Shown here: positions 50,692 through 59,236 of the stretch, in pieces | Position numbering within the stretch: position 1 is the stretch's first letter | How the letters are laid out: the number at the start of each line of letters is the position of its first letter | Source: Bradyrhizobium arachidis | Lineage (GTDB): Bacteria > Pseudomonadota > Alphaproteobacteria > Rhizobiales > Xanthobacteraceae | Direction of reading: 5' to 3' | DNA: 64,000 nucleotides | NCBI RefSeq assembly: GCF_015291705.1 | Contig: NZ_CP030050.1 | Coordinates: 8,804,001-8,868,000 of the forward strand | Notes under the pieces: model-generated | Databases searched by the model: none | What the model saw: only the letters and a program-made list of their open reading frames with translations | Told to the model about the DNA's origin: nothing | Program-made: the position numbers and the translations under genes

Positions 50692-52260
50692 ATGGCAAAA
50701 TTCGATCTGAACGACAGCGGCGTTGTGGTGATCGTCGGCTCCGGTGCCGGCGGCGGCACGCTGGGCAACGAGCTCGCGCAGAAGGGCGTCAAGGTCGTCA
50801 TCCTGGAAGCAGGTCCCCGCATCGAGAACCAGGATTTCGTCAATGACGAGTGGGAGAGTTTTTCCCAGCTCGCCTGGACCGATGCGCGCACCACGTCCGG
50901 CACGTGGCGCGTTGCGAAAGACTTCTCGGGCCTGCCCGCCTGGATCGTCAAGGCAGTCGGCGGTTCCACGACCCATTGGGCCGGCGCCTCGCTCCGCTTC
51001 GACGAGCACGAGTTCAAGGTGAAGAGCACCTATGGCAACATTCCCGGCGCGAACCTTCTGGACTGGCCGGTCACGCTGGCCGAGATGGAGCCATGGTACG
51101 CCAAGGCCGAGAACAAGATGGGCGTGACCCGAACCAACGGCATTCCCGGACTTCCCGGCAACAATAACTTCAAAGTGCTGGAGGCCGGCGCCAGGAAGCT
51201 CGGCTACAAGACCGTGCACACCGGCAACATGGCGATCAACAGCCAGCCGCGCGATGGCCGCGGCTCCTGCCAGCAGATCGGCTTCTGCTTCCAGGGCTGC
51301 AAGTCCGGCGCCAAATGGTCGACGCTCTACACCGAGATCCCCAAGGGCGAGGCGACCGGCAACCTTGAAGTTCGCCCAAGCAGCATGGTGGTCAAGATCG
51401 AGCATGACGCGAGCGGCAAAGTGACCGGCGTCGTCTATGCCGACGAGAGCGGGGCGATGCAGCGCCAGAAGGCGCGTATCGTCGCGGTCGCCGGCAATTC
51501 GATCGAAAGCCCGCGGCTGCTGCTCAACAGCGCCTCGACCATGTTCCCCGACGGCCTTGCCAACTCATCGGGCCAGGTCGGGCGCAACTACATGCGGCAC
51601 ATGACCGGCAGCGTCTACGCCGTGTTCGAGAAATCGGTGCACATGTATCGCGGCACCACCATGGCCGGCATCATCCGCGATGAATCCGTCAACGATCCGA
51701 AGCGCGGCTTCGTCGGCGGCTACGAGATGGAGACGCTGTCGATCGGCCTGCCCTTCATGGCCGCGTTCCTCAACCCCGGCGCCTGGGGCCGTTCGTTCAC
51801 GTCGGCGCTCGACGGCTATCCCAGGATGGCCGGCATGTGGCTGGTCGGCGAGGACATGCCGCAGGAAACCAACCGCATCACGCTCGACCCGGTCGTGAAG
51901 GACAAGCACGGGCAGGCGGTTGCGAGCGTGCACTTCGACGACCATCCCAACGACATCGCGATGCGCGCACATGCCTACAAGCAGGGTGCCGCGGTCTATG
52001 ATGCCGTCGGCGCCACCGTGACCTATCCGACACCGCCCTATCCGAGCACGCACAACCTCGGCACCAACCGGATGAGCGAGAAGCCGCGCGACGGCGTAGT
52101 CAACAAGTTCGGGCAGAGCCACGATATCAAGAACCTGTTCGTCTCCGACGGCAGCCAGTTCACCAGCGGCGCGGCCTGCAACCCGACGCTGACCATCGTG
52201 GCGCTGGCGATCCGCCAGGCGGATTACATTGCGGGCGCGATGCAGAAGAAGGAGATTTGA
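50692..52260 (+). CDS. GMC-family FAD oxidoreductase (large subunit)
   Basis: The 522-aa product has the N-terminal FAD fold VVIVGSGAGGGTLGNELAQ with VVILEAGPR. It also has the GMC signature region GGSTTHWAGASLRF, a Cys-rich insert (RGSCQQIGFCFQGCKSG) and the C-terminal STHNLGTNRMSE and GAACNPTLTIVALA. It resembles gluconate/sorbitol/glucose dehydrogenase large subunits that pass electrons to a cytochrome c. No signal peptide is seen. Together with the genes upstream it forms a likely periplasmic dehydrogenase. The substrate is unknown. Confidence 0.92.
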   Translation: MAKFDLNDSGVVVIVGSGAGGGTLGNELAQKGVKVVILEAGPRIENQDFVNDEWESFSQLAWTDARTTSGTWRVAKDFSGLPAWIVKAVGGSTTHWAGASLRFDEHEFKVKSTYGNIPGANLLDWPVTLAEMEPWYAKAENKMGVTRTNGIPGLPGNNNFKVLEAGARKLGYKTVHTGNMAINSQPRDGRGSCQQIGFCFQGCKSGAKWSTLYTEIPKGEATGNLEVRPSSMVVKIEHDASGKVTGVVYADESGAMQRQKARIVAVAGNSIESPRLLLNSASTMFPDGLANSSGQVGRNYMRHMTGSVYAVFEKSVHMYRGTTMAGIIRDESVNDPKRGFVGGYEMETLSIGLPFMAAFLNPGAWGRSFTSALDGYPRMAGMWLVGEDMPQETNRITLDPVVKDKHGQAVASVHFDDHPNDIAMRAHAYKQGAAVYDAVGATVTYPTPPYPSTHNLGTNRMSEKPRDGVVNKFGQSHDIKNLFVSDGSQFTSGAACNPTLTIVALAIRQADYIAGAMQKKEI

Positions 52261-52324
52261 CCTCAGGTTGCCATCGCGATCGCCCGGACGGCGATGAAGA
52301 GGGATTACGTATCCCCACCCAAGA

Positions 52325-52361
52325 TGTCGTCCCCGCGAAAGCGGGGACCCATAACCACAGG
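52325..52361. repeat. Intergenic hairpin, family D copy 4
   Basis: TGTCGTCCCCGCGAAAGCGGGGACCCATAACCACAGG, the same flanks as the other D copies. It lies 64 bp after the GMC gene stop. Confidence 0.8.
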
Positions 52362-52425
52362 GAGCAGTTTGACGAAAATCAGCCGTCCGGTACTCAGATC
52401 ACCTGCGCTCGATGGATTCCGCGGT

Positions 52426-52455
52426 ATGAGTCCCGGCGTTCGCCGGGACGACACC
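52426..52455. repeat. Intergenic hairpin, family D half copy
   Basis: ATGAGTCCCGGCGTTCGCCGGGACGACACC, sharing the GGGACGACACC end of family D. It follows copy 4 by 65 bp in the opposite orientation. The remaining sequence of the 52261-52486 gap holds nothing else I recognise. Confidence 0.6.
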
Positions 52456-52486
52456 GAGATTGTGGATACGGCTCTCGCTGTAGCGG

Positions 52487-52804
52487 CTACTCGGCCGCGT
52501 CGAGAATCTGCGCCACCGTGGGCTTGAACTCCGGCACCGGCACCGTGCTCCGGGAGCGATAGATCAAACACGAACACCGCAGCAGCGAGGCGAAATTGTT
52601 GACCTCGCCGTGGTGGTCGAGCACCTCGTTGTAGAGCGTGGTCAGGAACTTGCCGAGGCTCATGCTCTCCTTGGCCGCGATCTCCTCCAGCGTGTCCCAG
52701 AATGCCATCTCGAGCCGGATCGAGGTGCAGTGCCCGCCGATCCGCAAAGAGCGGGTCTGGGATTCGTAGTCGCGTTGGGGCTGGTGCGCGAAGAGATGGC
52801 ACAT
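52487..52804 (-). CDS. Ribbon-helix-helix domain protein
   Basis: The 105-aa product contains a ribbon-helix-helix core of the RHH_4 type: TSIRLEMAFWDTLEEIAA, then SLGKFLTTLYNEV. An N-terminal MCHLFAHQPQRDYESQ and a C-terminal segment with two Cys follow. RHH folds bind DNA as dimers, so a small repressor or a protein-binding adaptor is likely. The ATG at 52804 follows a GGGAGGA site. It is divergent from mutL over 266 bp. Confidence 0.85.
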   Translation of the reverse strand: MCHLFAHQPQRDYESQTRSLRIGGHCTSIRLEMAFWDTLEEIAAKESMSLGKFLTTLYNEVLDHHGEVNNFASLLRCSCLIYRSRSTVPVPEFKPTVAQILDAAE

Positions 52805-53041
52805 GGCGTCCTCCCGTCCTGTTGCCATTTTTTCACGATGCTACACCGCGGCCACGCACCCCACAATCAGGACGGTCACTGGAAATCGCATGATCCGGCT
52901 TGCGCGATTTTCTTGAACGTCCAATGTCTTCAATGTGATAGGCAGCCCTCTTCCCCAGGCCGCGACACCGCTGTTGCCCAACACATGCTTTTGACGCAAC
53001 ACGGCTTAAGATAGCCGCCGCCAGCGAATCCAGATCGCAAG

Positions 53042-53070
53042 CCCAAGCCCAGAGCCCAAGCCCAGAGCCC
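53042..53070 (+). repeat. 13-bp tandem repeat at the mutL start
   Basis: The unit CCCAAGCCCAGAG is repeated twice and a third partial CCC follows, ending exactly at the mutL ATG. It fills the place where a ribosome-binding site should be, and none is visible. Confidence 0.8.
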
Positions 53071-54885
53071 ATGCCCGTCCGCCAATTGCCAGAGCAGGTC
53101 GTCAACCGCATCGCCGCCGGCGAGGTGGTCGAGCGTCCGGCGAGCGTGGTCAAGGAACTCGTCGAGAACGCCATCGACGCCGGCGCGAGCCGGATCGACG
53201 TCTTCACCGATGGCGGCGGACGACGGCGGATCGGCATCACCGACGACGGCAGCGGCATGACCGCTAGAGACCTGGCGCTCGCGGTCGAGCGCCACGCGAC
53301 CTCCAAGCTCGACGACGAGGATCTGCTCCAGATCCGCACGCTTGGGTTCCGCGGCGAGGCGCTGCCCTCGATCGGCTCGGTGGCGCGGCTGTCCATCACC
53401 ACGCGGCACGCGAGCGAGCCGCATGCCTGGGCGCTCAATGTCGAGGGCGGCGACAAGTCCGAGATCATGCCGGCGGCGCTGGCGCATGGCACGCGCGTCG
53501 AGGTCAACGACCTCTTCTACGCGACGCCGGCACGGCTGAAATTTTTGAAAACCGACCGCACCGAGGCGGAGGCGATCCGCGAGGTGGTGCGACGCCTTGC
53601 GATGGCGCGGCCCGACGTCGCCTTCACGCTCGCCGGCGAGGAGCGCGCGCCGGTGACCTGGGCCGCGGCCCTGCCCGGCGCCGCCGGCCGGCTGACGCGG
53701 CTCGGCGACATCCTGGGCGCAGAATTCCGCAGCCATGCCTTTGAAGTCCATGCCGAGCGCGAGGGCGTCGTCGTTGCCGGCTATGCGGCAGCCCCCGCGC
53801 TGACCAAGGCCAATGCGCTCGGGCAATATCTCTTCGTCAACGGCAGACCCGTCCGCGACAAGCTGATCCTCGGGGCGGTGCGTGGGGCCTATGCCGACTA
53901 TCTGCCGCGCGACCGGCATCCGGTGCTGGCGCTGTTCGTCACGCTCGATCCGCGCGAGGTCGATGCCAACGTGCATCCGGCCAAAACCGAGGTGCGCTTC
54001 CGTAATGCCGGCCTCGTCCGCGCGCTGATCGTGCACGGATTGAAGGAAGGGCTTGCGCGCGAGGGCCGCCGCACCGCCGCCAACAGCGGCGAGAGCGCCT
54101 TGGCCTCGTTCCGGCCTGCCTTCGCGCCGCAGCGCTCCGCAGGCTGGGACTGGCGCGCCTCGCCGTCGGCTCCGGTCGCGCCGATGCCGCCATTCGAAGG
54201 CTCCGCCGCGCCCGTCTTCGCCGAGCGCGCGCAGGCTGCGTTCGATGTCGGCGCGCCCAGCGCGGACATCAGGTTCGAGACGCAGCCGGTGGCTGACCTT
54301 GTCGACCGCCCGCTCGGTGCGGCGCGCACGCAGATTCACGAGACCTACATCGTCTCGCAAACCCGCGACGGCCTCATCATCGTCGACCAGCATGCCGCGC
54401 ATGAGCGCATCGTCTATGAGCGGCTCAAGGCTTCACTGGCGGCCAACGGCGTGCAGCGGCAGATTCTCCTGATCCCCGAGATCGTCGAGATGGACGAGGC
54501 CACCGTGGAGCGCCTGCTGGAGCGCAGCGATGAACTTGCGTCATTTGGCCTAGCGATCGAATCCTTCGGCCCTGGCGCGGTCGCGGTGCGCGAGACGCCG
54601 TCGCTGCTCGGCAAGACCAACGCTGGCGGGCTGCTGCGCGATCTCTCCGAGCATATGGCCGAATGGGACGAGGCTCTGCCTCTCGAGCGCCGCCTGATGC
54701 ACGTCGCCGCCACCATGGCCTGCCACGGCTCGGTGCGCGCCGGCCGCAGATTGCGCCCGGAGGAGATGAACGCTCTGCTCCGCGAGATGGAGGAGACGCC
54801 GAACTCCGGCCAGTGCAACCACGGCCGGCCGACGTATGTCGAGTTGAAGCTGTCGGACGTGGAGAAGCTGTTCGGGCGGCGGTGA
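53071..54885 (+). CDS. mutL: DNA mismatch repair protein MutL (endonuclease type)
   Basis: The 604-aa product links MutS to downstream steps of mismatch repair. The GHKL ATPase part has RIAAGEVVERPASVVKELVENAIDAG, DDGSGM and GFRGEALPSI. A Pro/Ala-rich linker follows. The C-terminal domain holds the endonuclease motif DQHA(x2)E(x4)E at residues 439-450 (DQHAAHERIVYE) and the late CNHGRPT and FxR motifs (FGRR). This predicts a nicking MutL, as expected in bacteria without MutH. There is no evident ribosome-binding site; a tandem repeat abuts the ATG. Confidence 0.97.
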   Translation: MPVRQLPEQVVNRIAAGEVVERPASVVKELVENAIDAGASRIDVFTDGGGRRRIGITDDGSGMTARDLALAVERHATSKLDDEDLLQIRTLGFRGEALPSIGSVARLSITTRHASEPHAWALNVEGGDKSEIMPAALAHGTRVEVNDLFYATPARLKFLKTDRTEAEAIREVVRRLAMARPDVAFTLAGEERAPVTWAAALPGAAGRLTRLGDILGAEFRSHAFEVHAEREGVVVAGYAAAPALTKANALGQYLFVNGRPVRDKLILGAVRGAYADYLPRDRHPVLALFVTLDPREVDANVHPAKTEVRFRNAGLVRALIVHGLKEGLAREGRRTAANSGESALASFRPAFAPQRSAGWDWRASPSAPVAPMPPFEGSAAPVFAERAQAAFDVGAPSADIRFETQPVADLVDRPLGAARTQIHETYIVSQTRDGLIIVDQHAAHERIVYERLKASLAANGVQRQILLIPEIVEMDEATVERLLERSDELASFGLAIESFGPGAVAVRETPSLLGKTNAGGLLRDLSEHMAEWDEALPLERRLMHVAATMACHGSVRAGRRLRPEEMNALLREMEETPNSGQCNHGRPTYVELKLSDVEKLFGRR

Positions 54886-54892
54886 CGGTGCA

Positions 54893-54981
54893 GTAGGGTG
54901 GGCAAAGCGAAGCGTGCCCACCACCTATCACGATCATGGAAAGTTCGTCGGCACGGCGCGTTGCGCCTTTGCCCACCCTAC
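54893..54981. repeat. Intergenic inverted repeat, family B copy 3
   Basis: GTAGGGTGGGCAAAGCGAAG at the left and CGCCTTTGCCCACCCTAC at the right, almost identical to the copy at 15189-15277. It lies between the convergent mutL and rsmD. Confidence 0.85.
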
Positions 54982-54999
54982 GGCACTACGGCACCAGCG

Positions 55000-55554
55000 C
55001 TACGGCCTCTTCAAAAACACAAACTCGGTGTCGTCGTACGCCCGTCGCTCCAGCTCCTCAAACCCTTCCGGCGTCACGAACTGCGCGGCTCTCGCCTCTT
55101 CCACCACCAGCAGTGCGCCCGATGTCAGCCAGCCGCCGTCACGCAAGGACGCGAGCGCCTTCTCCGCAAAGCCCTTGCCATAGGGCGGATCGAGGAAGAC
55201 CAGCGAGAATGGCTCGACGGGGTGCGCTGGGCCGAGATCGGTGGCATCGCGGCGATAGACTTTGGTGACGCCGCCGAGGCCGAGCGTCTCGACATTGTTG
55301 CGCAGCAGCGCCCGCGCCTCCGCGCCGTTGTCCACGAATAGCGTGAACTTCGCGCCGCGCGAGGACGCCTCGATGCCGAGCGCGCCGGTGCCGGCGAAGA
55401 GATCGAGCACGCGCGCATCCTCGATCGGATCGTCATAGGCGTGCACGAGGATGTTGAACACGGCCTCGCGCAGGCGGTCCGCCGTCGGGCGGATGTCGCG
55501 CGAGGACGGTGAGGCGAGATTGCGCCCCTTCAACCTGCCGCCGACGACGCGCAA
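55000..55554 (-). CDS. rsmD: 16S rRNA (guanine-966-N2)-methyltransferase RsmD
   Basis: The 184-aa product methylates G966 of 16S rRNA. The start MRVVGGRLKGRNLASP and the RPTADRLREAVFNIL segment are family signatures. The SAM loop is VLDLFAGTGALGIEA and the catalytic motif is FLDPPYGKG. It begins one base after the rluB stop on the same strand, so rluB-rsmD is an operon of two rRNA-modifying enzymes. Confidence 0.95.
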   Translation of the reverse strand: MRVVGGRLKGRNLASPSSRDIRPTADRLREAVFNILVHAYDDPIEDARVLDLFAGTGALGIEASSRGAKFTLFVDNGAEARALLRNNVETLGLGGVTKVYRRDATDLGPAHPVEPFSLVFLDPPYGKGFAEKALASLRDGGWLTSGALLVVEEARAAQFVTPEGFEELERRAYDDTEFVFLKRP

Positions 55555-55555
55555 G

Positions 55556-57565
55556 CTAATCCTCCCGCGGCGTCAGGTCGCGCTTGCCGTGATAGCCGCG
55601 TTTGGGACGACGCGGCGGGCCGTAGCCGTTCGCTTCCATCTCGTTGCGCTCGCGCGCCTCCTCGCTGCCGGTGCGCTGCACCAGCACGCGGCGGCCCTTG
55701 CGGTCGGCGATCACGGCGCGCTTGCTGGCGGGCTTCTTCGCGCTCGGCGCGTCGTCGACGCGCGAGGATTTCGACGGCACGTCGAATTCGGCGCCCGACT
55801 TCTCGATCACCTTGTCACCGAGCTGCTCGCGCAGCACGCGTGACTTGATCTCGTCGACCTGGCCTTCGGGGATCTCGCCGAGCTGGAACGGGCCATAGGA
55901 GACCCGGATCAGCCGGTTCACCTCGAGCCCGAGATGAGCGCAGACATTGCGCACCTCGCGGTTCTTGCCCTCGCGGATCGCGAACACCAGCCAGACATTG
56001 GCGCCCTGGTCGCGTTCCAGCGTCGCCTCGATCGGACCGTATTTGACGCCCTCGACCTCGATGCCGCTCTTGAGCGCGTCGAGCTGCGCCTGGGTGACGT
56101 CGCCATGGGCGCGGACGCGGTAGCGGCGCAGCCAACCGGTGTCGGGCAGCTCGAGCGTGCGCGCAAGACCGCCGTCGTTGGTGAGCAGCAGCAGGCCTTC
56201 CGTGTTGAAGTCGAGCCGGCCGACGCTGATCAGCCGCGGCAGGCCTTCGGGCAGATTGTCGAACACAGTCGGACGTCCTTCGGGATCGTCATGCGTCGTC
56301 ATCAGCCCGCGCGGCTTGTGGTAGAGGAACAGCCGCGTGCGCTCGCGCGGCGGCAACGGCTTGCCGTCGACCAGGACGACGTCGTTCTGCGTGATGTCGA
56401 GCGCGGGCGAGTTGATCACACGCCCGTTGACGGTGACGCGGCCCTGCGTGACCATCTCCTCGGCGTCGCGGCGCGAGGCGAGGCCCGCACGGGCCAGCGC
56501 CTTGGCGATGCGCTCGCCGGTCTTCTTCGGCTTCGGCGCCTCGTCGCGGCGCGGCCGCCCCTCGAAATCGCGGTCGCGCTCGCGATAGGCGCCGCGGCCG
56601 CCGAAGGCCGGACGCTTCTCGAAGATCCTGCTGTCGTCCTCGTTGTCGCGGCGTGGACGGTCGCGGAAGCGGCCCTCGCTGCGCGGATGCTCCTGCCAGT
56701 CCATGCGGCCTTCCGGCCGCCCCTCGCGCGAGCGGTTGAACCGCGGACGATCGTCACCGGACCGCTCCTCGCGCGGACGCGAGAAACGCGGGCGATCATC
56801 ACCGCCCTCGTCGCGGCGTCGCGAGAAACGCGGACGGTCCTCGCCGCCGCGACCACCCTCACGACGGTCGTCGCGCTGACGCCAGGGCTTCTCGTCGCCG
56901 CGATCGCGGCCGCCGAAATCCTTGTCGAAGGACTTGCGCGGACGGTCGCCGCGCGGGCCCGCATCGCGCTTCTGCCACGGCTTGGAATCGCCGCGCTCGC
57001 CACGATCGCGCGCACGGTCACCGCGATCTCCACGGTCGCCGCCCCGCGAAAACTTCCGCTCGCCGTCGAACTTGCGCTCGGGACGCTCGCCGCGCGGCGC
57101 ATAGGGCCGCTTCTCGCCGAACTTCCTCTCACCACCGGACCGGCCGGCCGGCCGCGACTCGTCGCGATCCCGGCTGCGCGGCGGACGGTCGTCGCGGCCA
57201 TGGGACGGGCGGTCGCCACGCGGCTTGAACGGCCGCTTCTCGCCATCGCGCGAGGAGCGATCGGAGAAGGGACGGTCGCCACGCGGCTTGAAGCTGCGCT
57301 CGCCGCGGCCTTCGCCGCCGCGGTCATCGCGCTTGAAGCGCGGGCGGTCGGAGAAATCGCGGCGCGGGGCATCGCCGTCCTCGCGGCGGCGGAACGGGCG
57401 GCTGTCGCGGTCGCCACGGGGCGGACGGCTGTCGCGGTCGCCTTTGCCCTCGAAGCCGCGCTTGGCGAACTTCTTCTCGGGGCCGCGCGGCTTGCCGCTG
57501 CGGCCGCCTTTGGCCGGGCCTCGCCGGCCGCGGGAATCGTTGTCTTTGTCGCTGTCGCGAGGCAT
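55556..57565 (-). CDS. rluB: RluB-type 23S rRNA pseudouridine synthase with long RGD-rich N-terminus
   Basis: The 669-aa product has a folded part starting near residue 348: an S4 RNA-binding domain (ERIAKALARAGLASRRDAEE) and an RsuA/RluB catalytic domain with VGRLDFNTEGLLLLTNDG, Asp452 being the catalytic residue. It probably makes Psi2605 in 23S rRNA. The first 345 residues are almost only Arg, Asp, Gly, Lys, Pro, Ser and Phe, with recurring DDRPRFSR-type units, and should be disordered and RNA-binding. A basic tail of about 75 residues closes the protein. ATG 57565 is preferred; GTG 57577 is possible. Confidence 0.92.
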   Translation of the reverse strand: MPRDSDKDNDSRGRRGPAKGGRSGKPRGPEKKFAKRGFEGKGDRDSRPPRGDRDSRPFRRREDGDAPRRDFSDRPRFKRDDRGGEGRGERSFKPRGDRPFSDRSSRDGEKRPFKPRGDRPSHGRDDRPPRSRDRDESRPAGRSGGERKFGEKRPYAPRGERPERKFDGERKFSRGGDRGDRGDRARDRGERGDSKPWQKRDAGPRGDRPRKSFDKDFGGRDRGDEKPWRQRDDRREGGRGGEDRPRFSRRRDEGGDDRPRFSRPREERSGDDRPRFNRSREGRPEGRMDWQEHPRSEGRFRDRPRRDNEDDSRIFEKRPAFGGRGAYRERDRDFEGRPRRDEAPKPKKTGERIAKALARAGLASRRDAEEMVTQGRVTVNGRVINSPALDITQNDVVLVDGKPLPPRERTRLFLYHKPRGLMTTHDDPEGRPTVFDNLPEGLPRLISVGRLDFNTEGLLLLTNDGGLARTLELPDTGWLRRYRVRAHGDVTQAQLDALKSGIEVEGVKYGPIEATLERDQGANVWLVFAIREGKNREVRNVCAHLGLEVNRLIRVSYGPFQLGEIPEGQVDEIKSRVLREQLGDKVIEKSGAEFDVPSKSSRVDDAPSAKKPASKRAVIADRKGRRVLVQRTGSEEARERNEMEANGYGPPRRPKRGYHGKRDLTPRED

Positions 57566-57685
57566 GAATAATCTCACTTAAGGAGGCGGCGCGGGAGCAG
57601 TGCGCGCGCTCGTTCCGAGCCGCATGCTCAGGCAAAACCGGTAAGCACTTCTGCTGAAGGCGCAGCTACTAGCAGGTTTCTTTGG

Positions 57686-58144
57686 ATGATACGAGGCTTG
57701 AAAGCCCCCTCTTTCATGGATTTGGCGCTCAAGACGGCCGAAAATGCCGGAAAAGCGGGCGAAGTTCCGATCGGATGCGTGGTGGTCCGCGATTACGAGG
57801 TCATCGCCACCGCCGGCAACCGGACGCTGACCGACCATGACCCCACCGCCCATGCCGAACTCGTTGCGCTGCGCGAGGCGGCCAGGAAAATCGGCAGCGA
57901 GCGCCTCGTCGACTGCGACCTCTACGTGACGCTGGAGCCGTGCACCATGTGTGCGGGCGCGATCTCCTTTGCAAGGGTGCGCCGGCTCTATTACGGCGCC
58001 GCCGACCCCAAGGGCGGCGCGGTCGAATCCGGCGTGCGGTTCTTCGCCTCGCCGACCTGTCACCACGCCCCGGATGTCTATTCCGGCGTCGGCGAGAGCG
58101 AGGCGGCGCGGCTGCTCAAGGAGTTCTTCCGGGAGCGGCGCTAA
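57686..58144 (+). CDS. tadA: tRNA-specific adenosine deaminase
   Basis: The 152-aa product converts A34 to inosine in tRNA-Arg (ACG). The zinc motifs HAE (TAHAELVAL) and PCxxC ([11 protein letters not shown]) are present, with the catalytic Glu. The start may be ATG 57686 or 57716 ([12 protein letters not shown]); the latter fits the fold more closely. It is divergent from rluB across about 120 bp, and its 3' end overlaps the stop of the convergent dehalogenase gene by 4 bp. Confidence 0.95.
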   Translation: MIRGLKAPSFMDLALKTAENAGKAGEVPIGCVVVRDYEVIATAGNRTLTDHDPTAHAELVALREAARKIGSERLVDCDLYVTLEPCTMCAGAISFARVRRLYYGAADPKGGAVESGVRFFASPTCHHAPDVYSGVGESEAARLLKEFFRERR

Positions 58145-59046
58145 GGCGCGAGGAAGAACTCGCGCAGCGCCTTCGCGGTCACATCCGGGTTCTCCTCCGT
58201 GAGAAAGTGCCCGGAATCCACGGGCATGCCGTCGACATTGGTCGCCCATTGCTTCCATGTATCGAGCGGCGTCGCGGCGGCCTGCGCGATGCCGGCATTG
58301 CCCCACAGCGCCAGCATCGGCACCGTGATCTTCTTGCCGGCCTCGAAATCGGCCTTGTCGAGGTCGTAGTCGAAATAGGCGCCGGCGCGGTAATCCTCGC
58401 ACATCGCATGGACGCGTGCGGGGTCGCGGAACGGGGCGAGGTAATGTTCGAGCGCGCGCTTGTCGATCGCATCCAGCGTCTTCGACTTGGTCTGGCTCGC
58501 CATCTTGAAGCGCAGGAAGAACTCGCCATTGCCCGAGATCAGCGTCTCCGGCAGCGGCGCGGGCTGGGCCAGAAAAGTCCAGTGATAGATCTTCAGCGCA
58601 TAGGCGCGGTTCATCCGCTCCCAGTAATTATAGGTCGGCAGGATATCGAGTACGGCGAGCTTCGACAGCCGTCCGGGATGATCGAGCGCCAGGCGATACG
58701 ACACGCGGCCACCGCGGTCGTGACCGACGAGCGCAAAGTGCACATGGCCGAGCCGCTCCATCGCCTCGACCATGGCTTTCGCCATCGCGCGCTTGCTGTA
58801 GGGGATGTGCAGCGCATCGCTCTCGGGCATGTCGGACCAGCCATAGCCGGGCAGGTCGGCGATGATCAGCGTGAACCTGTCGGCAAGCTCAGGCGCCACG
58901 CGGTGCCACATCACATGCGTCTCGGAGAAGCCGTGCAGCAGCAGCAGCGGCGGCCCGCTGCCGCCGACGCGGGCGAAGATGCTGCCGAAGGAGGTGTTGA
59001 TCCATTCCGAGGCGAAGCCGGGATAGAGGTCGGCGAGATCGGACAT
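58141..59046 (-). CDS. Fluoroacetate/haloacetate dehalogenase-type alpha/beta hydrolase
   Basis: The 301-aa product matches the R. palustris fluoroacetate dehalogenase (RPA1163) almost position for position, as I remember that protein. The nucleophile is Asp110 ([12 protein letters not shown]), with carboxylate-binding Arg111 and Arg114. The other triad members are Asp134 and His280 (SGHFL), and the halide pocket is His155, Trp156 and Tyr219. The one notable difference is Gln at 185 (KMASQT), where the reference has Trp185. Haloacetate hydrolysis is thus likely, but substrate range may differ. It is cytosolic, with no signal peptide. The ATG at 59046 aligns with the reference start. Confidence 0.88.
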   Translation of the reverse strand: MSDLADLYPGFASEWINTSFGSIFARVGGSGPPLLLLHGFSETHVMWHRVAPELADRFTLIIADLPGYGWSDMPESDALHIPYSKRAMAKAMVEAMERLGHVHFALVGHDRGGRVSYRLALDHPGRLSKLAVLDILPTYNYWERMNRAYALKIYHWTFLAQPAPLPETLISGNGEFFLRFKMASQTKSKTLDAIDKRALEHYLAPFRDPARVHAMCEDYRAGAYFDYDLDKADFEAGKKITVPMLALWGNAGIAQAAATPLDTWKQWATNVDGMPVDSGHFLTEENPDVTAKALREFFLAP

Positions 59047-59236
59047 CTTTCTGCATCCTTGTCTGGTCGGTCGCGGGGGCGCCTCGACATGACAGTCGAA
59101 AACAACCCCATGCACAGTAGCACGGTGAGATCGGCAGAGGACGCTAAGTCCAACGGCCGACTACGCATTTCTGGAATGTCGGTGTGGCGGCGCGATGGCG
59201 CGAAGTTTCTTTGCGCGCGCAGCGGCAAAAAGCCTG

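Noticed and set aside
55934..57571. 545-codon open frame opposite rluB, Ala/Leu/Val-rich, looking like a membrane protein
   Set aside because: It arises from the repetitive CGC/GAC codons of the RGD-rich tail read backwards; no start signal and no family features.
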